This document shows, piece by piece, positions 55,300-64,000 of a stretch of DNA of 64,000 bases. Both the position numbers and the translations under genes were made by a program. The notes under the pieces were generated by a model, which did not search any database, was not told where the DNA came from, and saw nothing but the letters and a program-made list of their open reading frames with translations. Numbering within the stretch: the stretch's first letter is position 1; each line of letters begins with the position of its first letter. This stretch comes from Rhododendron vialii (lineage: Eukaryota > Streptophyta > Magnoliopsida > Ericales > Ericaceae), in the NCBI RefSeq assembly GCF_030253575.1, contig NC_080559.1:8336501-8400500 (forward strand). Reading direction: 5' to 3'.

Positions 55300-56184
55300 T
55301 ACTATATTCCAATATTTGAATTTTTTAAATTAAACAAACTTAGAGTTATCAAGTAGTAACACATTTTTATCCGATCAGAATAAAACGAGAGACAAACAAA
55401 TAAGGACAAGGGAGATAGGTATACGCACATGTGTGTAATGATTGTGAATTTGTGATCCACTACCGAACTAGTAGGATCCCTACGGATGTATATCATTTTA
55501 AAACCTATAGAATTGTGAATTTGAGATGGGCTCAATTCTTTACTAGTCTGAAAAGTCTACCCACACCGCTCTCATTCACCATTTTCTTTATTTTTAGATG
55601 GTTTGGATTTAAAAAAATTCTTTCAAAAGAAGAGTTAAACTCTTTCCTCTGCAAGAGTTGTTTTAAAATTCAAACAATTAATTGTCGAAACGGACGATAA
55701 AATTGAGCACAACAATGAAAAGAGTGGTGAAACGGAGCGGTTGGATAATTTTAGTCTTGCTCGCGAATCCAAGTTTACTACTCCAATATTTTAAAAAGTA
55801 CCAGTTAAATATATTAAAGAGAAACGCATAAAATAATTCATCACTCAGAGTTGAGTCAACCTGTTCAGTTGTTCACAGCCGTGGTGATAACTTTTAGATT
55901 CGGCGATCTGTTGGAATCATGCATCTATTCACACACACCTGTACAAATGCACATATACATCCATGTATATGTTTGTTTATTTGTTTAATTTTATGAATAT
56001 TTCAATATTTCTTTTATAATTCAAATGTCCGGATCAAATTATAAAATATTCCAATTATAGTCAGAGCAAAACTCCGTATATATTAGTCCCAATAGAACTG
56101 GTAGTCCCTCGGATGTTTCGAAAATAACTTCTTTGAATGTAGCAAACCCATAATTCTCGGCCCCAAGAGCACCAAATATTTTCT
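55300..56184. other. AT-rich intergenic
   Basis: No exon or repeat structure I can support. Confidence 0.4.
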
Positions 56185-56407
56185 AATTATCTAATTTTAA
56201 GGGATTGTCCAAGTGATCTTGACCTGAAATTTAAGTATGTGCTCTATCTTAAAGTCTCATGTTCGATTCTCCTTGCCAACAATCCTTGGGGCCACGTCAT
56301 CCCACACGTAAACATATGAAACGGTCTTGGGAGGGACTGTATGGATAAATCCGAGATTCGCAAACTGGTTCGGAACACCTTGTGTTACCAAATAAAAAAT
56401 AGAATAA
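56185..56407 (+). mobile_element. tRNA-derived SINE
   Basis: Flanked by perfect 11-bp direct repeats AAATATTTTCT (56174-56184, 56408-56418). A box-like gtccaagtgatcttgacc and B box-like tgttcgattctcc are spaced as in tRNA-derived SINEs. The 3' part (ccgagattcgcaaactggtt) is shared with the other copies, then an A-rich tail. About 223 bp. It sits 240 bp upstream of the NHL start codon, in the same orientation. Confidence 0.82.
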
Positions 56408-56646
56408 AAATATTTTCTTAGCCCAACTATTAGTATGAGGCTATGCACACTCATTAGTCGTTCCTCACACGGCATGACCATTTTATAGCAAAGGATCCAT
56501 GCGGCCTGCGCCCACTCTCTCACCCACTATATTCGCCTTCCACGCACCTCATAACCCCACAGAACACCGTCTCTTACTTTCTCCCAAACGCCTAGCTCCG
56601 CCGTCCCGAATCCCAATCCCCCGCCGGCCGGCCGCGATCAACAAAC

Positions 56647-57959
56647 ATGTCGGAGAAGGAGTGCGACCACCACAAGGGCAAGTACGGCAGGCTCGTCCGC
56701 GGATTCCTCGCCGGACTCCTGATCTTGCTCTTCATCCTCCTGGTCGTGTTTCTCATAACATGGGCCGTCCTCCAGCCTAAGAAGCCCCAGTTCGTGCTCC
56801 AGGACGCCACCGTCTACGCCCTGAACGTCTCCGCTCCCAACTTCGTCTCCTCCACCATCTCCCTCACCATCTCCTCCCGAAACCCCAACGACAACATCGG
56901 CATCTACTACGACAAGCTCGACGTCTACGCTACCTACCAGGACCAGCAGATCACCTACTACACCGCCATCCCGCCCACGTATCAGGTATTATATTGTTAA
57001 CCATCAACTGAATGAAGTGCCGTAGACATTCATTTTTCTCCTCTCCCTTTTTGTTTTTTTGAGATGAATTAAAAACATTTATAGTCAGGCTGGCATCACG
57101 TTCAAAGAAATGATTTTGTCTGTATATGAATTATTCATATATGAGATTCTTAATCATCAATATAAACCCTTAAAACAAAACTATGGAACTGATATAAATG
57201 GGGTATCCATAGGGTACCCTTTTTTTTTAAAACGGAGGAACAATTCTACAGTTATGCCACTACATAAGCTCGACTGTGCAACCCAAACCTTCAAAGAGCT
57301 AGCGCGGCTACAGCAATCAAAGCCTCCCAAATCTTGAAAAGTACTTTCAAAACCTGAACATCCATCCAAACCATTGGATTTATGTGTGTACCAATGCGAG
57401 ATCTCACACTAAAAATCCGAATGGTTCATGAATTTTAAAATGATTTCCAAGTGACCTACATATATAAAATCACATCAATTACATAACTGGAAAAAAAAAA
57501 ACGAAATGACTCAAATTATTTGTGCGGGACTTTAAAATGGGCCCACGCAATTACAAGAACAATATCGGTAACCCATGGCCATGGTACCCACAACCGAGTT
57601 CGTCTAAAACTCAAATTGTGAGAGTCAACGACAATTTCATTTGGTATTTTTTGCTCTCTTCTCTATACCAGGGTCACCATGACGTCAACGTCTGGTCGCC
57701 GTACATAGTCGGAACCAACGTCCCGGTGGCGCCGTACAACGGACTCTCCCTAAACCAGGACACTGCAGACGGATCAATAGTGTTGTTCATCAAAATCGAC
57801 GGCCGCGTGCGGTGGAAGGTCGGAACGATCACCACCGGCGACTACCACTTCGACGTCACCTGTCCGGCGTTCATCACGTTCGGTAGCCAGAGCACGGGGA
57901 TCACCGTCGGCAATGCAATTAAGTACCAGCTGGTCCAGAGTTGCAGCGTCAGCGTGTGA
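56647..57959 (+). CDS. NDR1/HIN1-like protein (NHL1/YLS9-type), two exons (208 aa)
   Basis: Plasma-membrane LEA-2 protein of the NHL family; relatives are induced in defence and senescence (family knowledge). Exon 1 is 56647-56985 (113 codons) and exon 2 is 57672-57959 (95 codons plus stop). The 686-bp intron has gtatta and ccag borders and leaves the frame in phase 0. The short basic cytosolic head is MSEKECDHHKGKYGRLVRG, the membrane span about 19-41, then QPKKPQFVLQDATVYALNVS, the hallmark SSRNPNDNIGIYYDKLDVYA, PPTYQ|GHHDVNVWSP and IDGRVRWKVG. Length and motifs match intact NHL1-like proteins. GC-rich exons in AT-rich surroundings. A read-through frame in the intron stops at once, so splicing is required. 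Confidence 0.93.
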
Positions 57960-58216
57960 TATGGCGGGGACCCAGTAACCTACGTTGATATATTGTTAAT
58001 TCCTATCTCTTAATGCCGTTGTATTTCGCAAGTTGGTTCAGGACATCCGTCATAAAAAAAAAATTGCAGTCGTAGTTTTTCATTTACATTTTTGGCTTCT
58101 TTTTTTGATGGTATAGGTGCTGTATTTGTAAATTTTGCTAATGAACAAAAAAAGAAGAGAGACAGAGATAGCAAAATTGCAATATTCTGATTTAAGTTAT
58201 AAAAAATATTGCTTTG

Positions 58217-58285
58217 GAATATTTTACCTTTATAGTTCCGAAATTAGTCGAAGTGCGTGCAAACTGGTCCGAACATCCAATTATA
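58217..58285 (+). mobile_element. 5'-truncated SINE
   Basis: 69 bp between 16-bp direct repeats aaaaaatattgctttg (58201-58216, 58286-58301). The interior ends ccgaaattagtcgaagtgcg and then the tgcaaactggtccgaacat form of the SINE 3' part. A further 3' scrap (gcaagttggttcaggacatc plus A-run) is at about 58029-58065. Confidence 0.75.
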
Positions 58286-58301
58286 AAAAAATATTGCTTT
58301 G

Positions 58302-59048
58302 AAATAGAAAAGCCTAGAAGTGGTGCGCGGTGGCCGTTGCGTTCATTACGCTTTCATTTTCTAATCTATCTTCTTGCTTCTTCTTTACTCTGTTCTACTA
58401 TTTCTTAATACTGGGTTTTTTTTTTTTTAAATATGGATTTGGAAACTTCGTTGGAATGTCACATTCAATTTATGCGCTTAAGTCAAGACAATCTCGAGGG
58501 AGTGAAGAATTTAAAATAATTTGCCATTACTCTGTTCAAACCGAGATCTTAAAACATCGGTACTTGGTAGTGGCCGATACACAACAGTTTTTGAAATTTT
58601 CGATACCATGACACCTCGATATATGGTTAGATTGAATCGCATGCGTATTGATTCATAGACCGGCTCACGGCCGATACTAGACCTTTACGGGTGATATGTA
58701 TAAACACTATAAATTTCTTTTGTTAGAAATTATTTTTAAAAATTCAAGACCACTCTAACATATTTCTTCTCCCGATACTAGCTCCCAATACCTTTGAATT
58801 TCGACCGTTACTGTTACGTGTCTTCAAACCATAGTTCAAACTCATTGACCATTTTTTTTTTATTAGGGCTTAGTTAGAGATTATGTGTCCAACTAGAAAA
58901 ACTCAATCGGGGACTTTTTGATTTCGTTGTTTAAGACAAGTTGGAGCACAAGTAGGTGGCCATTGACTTGATGTAACTTTCTTGGTATTGAAAGAACGTA
59001 CCTAGTATGACCTTTATGGATGGGATCAAACTTGAACTCGAAATTTTA

Positions 59049-59090
<42 letters not shown>

Positions 59091-59468
59091 CATGTGGATG
59101 CCTGAGCTCATTCTTTTTTCTTTTTCTTTTTTTTGGGTGCAACGCAAATAATCCTGCACACATTCATGGAATCACCAAAGTATATTTAAAATTTTCACTT
59201 TGTTTCGAAAATAGTAACCGACGTCTCTGATGGCTTGGAATAAACATTTATGATTTTTTTGAGAATTGATATTCACACTTTCTTTTTCTTTTATCCAAAT
59301 TTTGGTTTTTGTCTTTTAGTAAAAAAAAATATATACACTTTCAACACTAAAAATAAAAAAGGGAGGAGTGTGGATAACCAAAAAAAGGAATGTGAATATC
59401 AATTCTCTTTTTTTTTATTAAAAACATTTATAATTTTTAACCTTTGTGGGCTTTTTTCAAGCCCTTAA
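58302..59468. other. Intergenic with a (GA)n run
   Basis: GA run at 59055-59088. AT-rich otherwise, no gene seen. Confidence 0.45.
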
Positions 59469-59741
59469 TAATGATCAAAATCGTTCACTTTATACATCTT
59501 GCCGAGAACATTGATCACGTCAAAAATCACATTAATCGGATACCCTTTTGTATAGTTTTGAAATGGATTAATCTTATAAAAAAAAAAGGGTGTGCAACAC
59601 GGGATTGCAACCCGTTTAACCCATTTTATGTGAGCCTAATACATTTCAAAACTATATTAAACGGCATCCGATCAACGTGATTTTTCCATTAAGATGATGT
59701 TCTCGATGAACTCTAAAATGTGAACAGTTCTGATCACTATT
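59469..59741. mobile_element. Foldback element, diverged arms of about 98 bp
   Basis: Left arm 59469-59566 and right arm 59640-59741 are inverted with many mismatches; best blocks are tatagttttgaaatg / catttcaaaactata and aatcggatac / catccgat. A related piece lies at 37350-37556. Confidence 0.65.
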
Positions 59742-60881
59742 ACGGGTACGGGCGTAGGAAAGGCCAACAAATGGGAAAAACTGGGCCGGACTGGACACTT
59801 TTGAAGACTGAACAGGAGCTGCCCCCGTTGGAATGTGCTTAGGGGTAGGGTTCACGGAGGGACAGATTAGCAACCACCAAGATTCTGCTAATCAAATTAA
59901 TTAACAGCAAATTTGTACAGTAATAGCTTTTGGTACAACAGGAGCGTGCATTACTAAATTAAACAAGTTCTTGGATGTGAAAACAACAATAAATATACTC
60001 AGTGTACAAAAACGACAATGTTACGTACACTCTTACGGATCACTCTTCTCTCATATATGTACACAGAACCGGTTTACAAGGGAGGCCAAAGAAGCATGGG
60101 CTTTGGGCTCCAAAAAAGGGTTAAAAATTCTAGGCCCCCTAATTTATGTATGTATATATGACCTACAGTAGGATTTTGTTTTCGACCGGTGTTACCAGAA
60201 ACTGCAGTTGTATAGATCATGTAAAGAAGAAAAGGTATTCAGTGTCTAGAGGGAACTCTAACGTAATTATCTGTCTGGAGCCCTCTAAAGCTATGCCTTC
60301 GTGCATGAATATAAGGATCTCTGCGGCATATCAAGTTAGGAAGTAGGGACAGAAGCCTGGCAATGCTTGAACCAATCAGGATCCCAGTTGAAAAAACAGC
60401 GAAGAGAAAAACGGACCAGCCAAATAATTTTCGTGTGCATTAAAAAAAGATGAAATGAGCTTTCTACTTAAATGAGTATTCAAGGGTTGAGCTATCTGTT
60501 GCATCTTTTAGTTCTTTTTGCTTAAATGAGTATTAACAAAGACTTGCACCGAAATAGTAAAACACCATACGGATCATAAGTGCATCACCACATGGATTCT
60601 AACATCAGTTGAGATTGCAAGATAATTTATACAGGACATACTTCGACTATTCTGACGGCTATGTCCTTATTGATGACCTAAATTAAAACTAGAAACGAAG
60701 CCCCAAGTTTGTCTAGTGTCATAACAGGATTTCAACACATCTTTTAACACAAAGTGCTTCACTCAATCAGATTTTCAATTAGAACAACATAAAATTATCT
60801 CAAACAAATATGTAATACTTTTCCAAACTAAACTTGTAGTGGGGTTTACTGAATGATTGCCAAACAAGTAGATTTTGTTCA
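59742..60881. other. Intergenic, downstream of the minus-strand coiled-coil gene
   Basis: Probably includes the 3' UTR of the gene at 60882-61618 at its right end. Nothing else recognised. Confidence 0.4.
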
Positions 60882-61618
60882 TTAGCTGCATGTCCGTGAA
60901 GATCCAATCAACTGAAACAGTAAAGAGGATTGAGCGCAAGAATCGGTAACATGCTAACCTTCAATCTCTTCAAGCTTTCATTTGTGGCTCTCTGCTTCTC
61001 GACGGTGGCACGTAAGGTTGCTAGTTCCTGCTCAGCCAGGGAATTTACACATTAATCTTCAGTACTTCAAAGTACGTACCACAATACCATGGACAACTCG
61101 GTATATAAGCTCAAGAAAAACATACCCTCTTCAAATGCCTTCTTTCCTTTACAAGCAAGATCTCCTCTTCTTTAAGTTCAGCTAAGGTCTGCTAAAGCCA
61201 TGCGAACGACAGTACGCTAATCAAACCAATAGAAAGAAGCAAGAAACAAAAAAGAAATCGAGAGATAAAAGGAATGAAAACGAAAAGGAAAAAAAATAAG
61301 TCTAATCCAAAAGACTTGAATGAGAGGTTGGTCTATGTTACACATCAGGTGTTCCCAACAACAATTGGGTAATTCATAGTCTATGAAGTGTGTGTATCAT
61401 TCTCCTCTGAAAGTTTTATTGTCTAAACAGAGGTACAAGACTGGGGATTGTCACTTGATTGGTCTGTGTAAGCATTTTATGCTTTCGGAAAAATTATGGA
61501 GGATGCCAGATGCCCTATGAAGTTGACAAGAGTTTACGACAACCAAACTCATAAAGACCAGAATTACCTTTTTCTTTTTTGCCCTCTTGCTGGTAGTTGT
61601 TTCATTTGTAGCAGTGAC
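60882..61618 (-). CDS. Small basic coiled-coil (bZIP-like) protein, micro-exons, N-terminus not located
   Basis: Four minus-strand exons join in one phase: 61618-61568 (VTATNETTTSKRAKKKK), 61188-61126 (TLAELKEEEILLVKERRHLK and R), 61027-60959 (ELATLRATVEKQRATNESLK then RLK) and 60911-60882 (LIGSSRTCS, stop TAA). Every border has a good site (gtgcag, tttagcag, gagcag, tgtttcag acceptors; gtaatt, gtatgt, gttagc donors). The lysine-rich head next to a heptad-like, charged helix resembles a basic leucine-zipper-style segment, but no canonical bZIP basic region (N-x7-R) is seen, so DNA binding is not claimed. I recall similar short plant nuclear proteins without a settled function. The first exon should lie to the right; ATG at 62104 (MSEKEG, then gttaca) is one weak candidate. 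Confidence 0.7.
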
Positions 61619-62847
61619 CTGCACATACCAATCATTCCGATATCATCACATAATAAAGTAAAAATCTCTTTGTCGGTAACTATTTAACTTGATTTGCCAA
61701 TAAACCAATATAAAGCAAACAAATCAAATGAACAACATAAACTTTTCTTATAATTAAGTCCAAGCATCACAAAAACTAAGATAGTTGAAAGATGTGCAAG
61801 TAAAATATTAGCCTTATAACACGACAGTCAGGGCCAGGTCCACATTTCCTTTGCAAGCGGGAGATAAATTAAAGAACCACTGTATTGGGGCAAAATAAAC
61901 TTTTCCAGTCTAAGAACTTATCTAATATAATTGCATAAGAATATATCCTTCCACAATCCATGTAAGATAAGAGAGGTTTTGTGAATCAAATCCGATAGAC
62001 TGATACCATCAACTACGAAAGAGCAAGACACTTTCCATCAGGAACATCTTAAGTACTTCAATAACCAAGATACTGATCCATGTAACCCCTTCCTTCTCGG
62101 ACATTGCAATATTGTAAAACCATGAACTAAACAAAGTCTCGCCAATCGGATAATAATAGAGAGAGAAGCAAAACTCAACTCGTGAAACATCTCCTACTAT
62201 AAAAATAGCATCTTCTAATTGTGAAAATAACCCGCAGTTATTTTGAAGTTATATGAACACCACGTCAGTGGTGTGCCCAACCCGTAGGAATTCAAAATCG
62301 CTGGCAAGAGTGATTGGATGAGGTGAAATGGTGCCAATTGGCCAACCATTTCCGGTACCCAATTGGCCGAGGAATGAGCTCCTCTCCATACCTCATCCCT
62401 CCACACTCCCACTTTTCGTCCACATCTAACTAGAGTTAACTTCGCTGCGTCAAGGGCCCAAAACTATGATCCGAACTGTTCGTCTCGTAGAACATGCAAA
62501 GTGCTACAAGTCTCCTAAATATCAGTACGATAGGATATCGATATATAGGGTAAATAAGTTTACACATTGTGGCAAGAGTGTTTGAATGAGGTCAAATAGT
62601 GCCATTTGAGTAGAAGTTTTAGTTAGGTTCTGACTACTCGAACTAGTCCAACTCCAAAGGGCTTATCGTTATGATATGCTCTATTGCCTTCATCCCCATT
62701 TGCTAAAACTCTTTTGAAGATTCCAATTCGTTAAAAAAACATTTTTATTGCACTCGTCATATTTTTTTTTCCTTTTCATCCTTTAAGTCGTTTATGAACA
62801 TCATCGCTTATTTTTTTTTCTCGTATCTAGTAACTAAATATAGAAAT
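61619..62847. other. Probable 5' part of the coiled-coil gene, plus short repeats
   Basis: Probably intron and first exon of the minus-strand gene, unresolved. Two segments, ggcaagagtgattggatgag at 62302 and its variant at 62571, form a direct repeat of about 34 bp, and gccaattggcc words near 62330-62380 form a short palindrome. No other gene seen. Confidence 0.35.
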
Positions 62848-62923
62848 GAAGAGTAAAAGAGTAAAATCATTAACTCTTATCCGCCGAAGAGTAAAAGAGT
62901 AGAATCATTAACTCTTGTCCGTT
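62848..62923. repeat. Tandem duplication, 38-bp unit x2
   Basis: Units 62848-62885 and 62886-62923, starting gaagagtaaaagagta, with a few mismatches. Confidence 0.9.
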
Positions 62924-63116
62924 ATTTTTAAGCTGAGACAATCTTTTTAGAATAACAATGCAAATTTTCTACACAATCTATTTACAACCTTCTACTACCC
63001 ATTTCCAAGGGTAAAACCGTCATTCAGTATCAATCAGCATGGCACCATAAATTTAGTGGGTGACATTAGGCGCTCCCCAAAAGGCAAAAAGCATTCGAGA
63101 CCTACTCTCTGGCTTC

Positions 63117-63658
63117 GATCCCCTGTCCGAAAATGACTGTCCCCCTTCTTTGTCCCACCCTTAAAACAATGACATGTGTACTTCCTGGCAAAATTCAAAA
63201 GATCACACCACACTCAATCCCTCCCTTTGTCTTATTCCCTTTTCCTTTGCCCCACCACGAACCACCGCCGACAAAAGCTCACCACGGACCATTGCCGACA
63301 ATAGCTCACAGACCACCGGAAAAACATCAAGGTTGAGGTTTTGAAAGTTCTCTGTTCAATTTGCCATATTGATCGCTCGGTTTTCATAGTAGCTGCCGAA
63401 TATAAGAAAACGAGATAGGCTCCACGTCTCAATGATTCTCCCTGATTCAAGTTGAACCTAACATCCGGTCTTCCTCCTCTCCGGCCACAAACTATTGCTG
63501 TTGTCGGCGATGGTCCGTGGTGGGGCAAAGGAAAAGGTGAGAAGACAAAGGGAGGGATTGGGTGTGGTGTGATCTTTTGGATTTTGCTAGAGAGGACACG
63601 TGTCATTGTTTTAAGGGTGGGACAGAGAAGGGAGACAGGCATATTCGGACAGGGGATC
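63117..63658. mobile_element. Foldback or Mutator-like MITE, arms of about 190 bp
   Basis: Left arm from 63117 (GATCCCCTGTCCGAAAATG) and right arm ending 63658 (inverse of GATCCCCTGTCCGAATATG) pair over about 190 bp each (shared: cccacccttaaaacaatgac, aaaagatcacaccaca). The centre of about 150 bp is unique. No transposase. Flanking duplication not certain. It ends 189 bp upstream of the ATG at 63848. Confidence 0.85.
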
Positions 63659-63847
63659 CGGAGCCCCTATTCTCTCAGTTGAGAACAGAAAACCGAACGA
63701 AACTCAGTGGGTCGAATCTCTTCAACAATTCCGGGTCAATATTCTCTTCCCTTCGTCACCAATTCAAACCAAACCCACGTCAAAACCCTAATCTTTCACC
63801 GATTTAAGCCCCTAATTCCATCACCAGAGCATACCCATTTCACAACC
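63659..63847 (+). promoter_or_regulatory. Promoter/leader of the gene at 63848
   Basis: 189 bases between the foldback element and the start codon; the last 100 are C-rich and leader-like (caaaccctaat..). No TATA box is clear, so core promoter elements may lie inside the foldback. Confidence 0.35.
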
Positions 63848-64000
63848 ATGAGTTCAATCCATCTCTTTCTCAACCGCTCCATCACCTCTCCGGCGGCGGA
63901 GGCGGGTATTCGCCGCCGCAGAATTCCATTCCCCGGGAGAGTGATCGCGTGCGCCACGGTGGACGTGCGGCCGCCAGGTTCGACTGCGGCGGCCACGGAG
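63848..64000 (+). CDS. 5' end of a gene with a plastid-type transit peptide, partial
   Basis: ATG at 63848 opens a frame of 51 codons still open at the window end. The start MSSIHLFLNRSITSP, the Ser/Arg-rich and acid-poor makeup (AGIRRRRIPFPGRV) and the sequence VIACATV are typical of a chloroplast transit peptide with cleavage near Ala-Cys-Ala. The following VDVRPPGSTAAATE does not identify the mature protein. GC-rich as in other exons here. Mitochondrial targeting is possible. Confidence 0.6.
   Translation, partial: MSSIHLFLNRSITSPAAEAGIRRRRIPFPGRVIACATVDVRPPGSTAAATE

Noticed and set aside
57110..57337. 75-codon plus-strand frame
   Set aside because: It is inside the intron of the NHL gene and has no family resemblance.

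Overview
The window is nuclear DNA of a flowering plant, most likely a eudicot. It has spliced genes with GT-AG introns, long AT-rich gaps, and a dense load of plant transposons (Copia, TRIM, SINE, Stowaway-type and hAT-type MITEs, a Mutator-type element). The gene families are plant families (TMK receptor kinase, NDR1/HIN1-like, DUF7138). The species cannot be fixed from sequence alone; the SINE and foldback families resemble ones I associate with Ericales, but that is only an impression.

Layout. 1-522: last exon of a plus-strand gene with an RNase H-like tail. 1183-5905: intact Copia retrotransposon with a full gag-pol frame, 314-bp LTRs and a TATAT target duplication. 6-18 kb: gene-poor, with two hAT-type MITEs that have perfect 8-bp target duplications, Stowaway-like MITEs (one hosting another), hairpin elements, a poly(A)-ended non-LTR element, SINEs and LTR/TRIM remnants. 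18641-22347: two-exon TMK-type LRR receptor kinase. 23.8-28.5 kb: second copy of the non-LTR repeat, one TRIM-like remnant and one complete TRIM. 29235-29942: intronless DUF7138-family gene. 30670-36478: minus-strand Copia with LTRs that look identical but two in-frame amber codons in gag-pol; it sits inside a tandem repeat. 37737-38528: intronless minus-strand NHL (LEA-2) gene. 40154-41359: Mutator-type element with long inverted ends and a 9-bp target duplication, carrying a decayed first exon of VPS11 (a Pack-MULE). 42-49 kb: protein-like exon islands of an unidentified, probably decayed gene, plus a solo LTR. 49-56 kb: repeats, including a foldback of about 350 bp. 56647-57959: two-exon NHL gene. 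60882-61618: minus-strand micro-exon gene for a small basic coiled-coil protein. 63848-64000: start of a gene with a plastid-type transit peptide, cut by the window edge, with a foldback element just upstream.

The host genes do not form a pathway. TMK and the two NHL proteins are membrane proteins of families linked to growth and defence signalling, but nothing in the sequence ties them together. Most of the structure here is transposon biology: recent Copia activity, gene-fragment capture, and short inverted-repeat elements near genes that could give hairpin transcripts.
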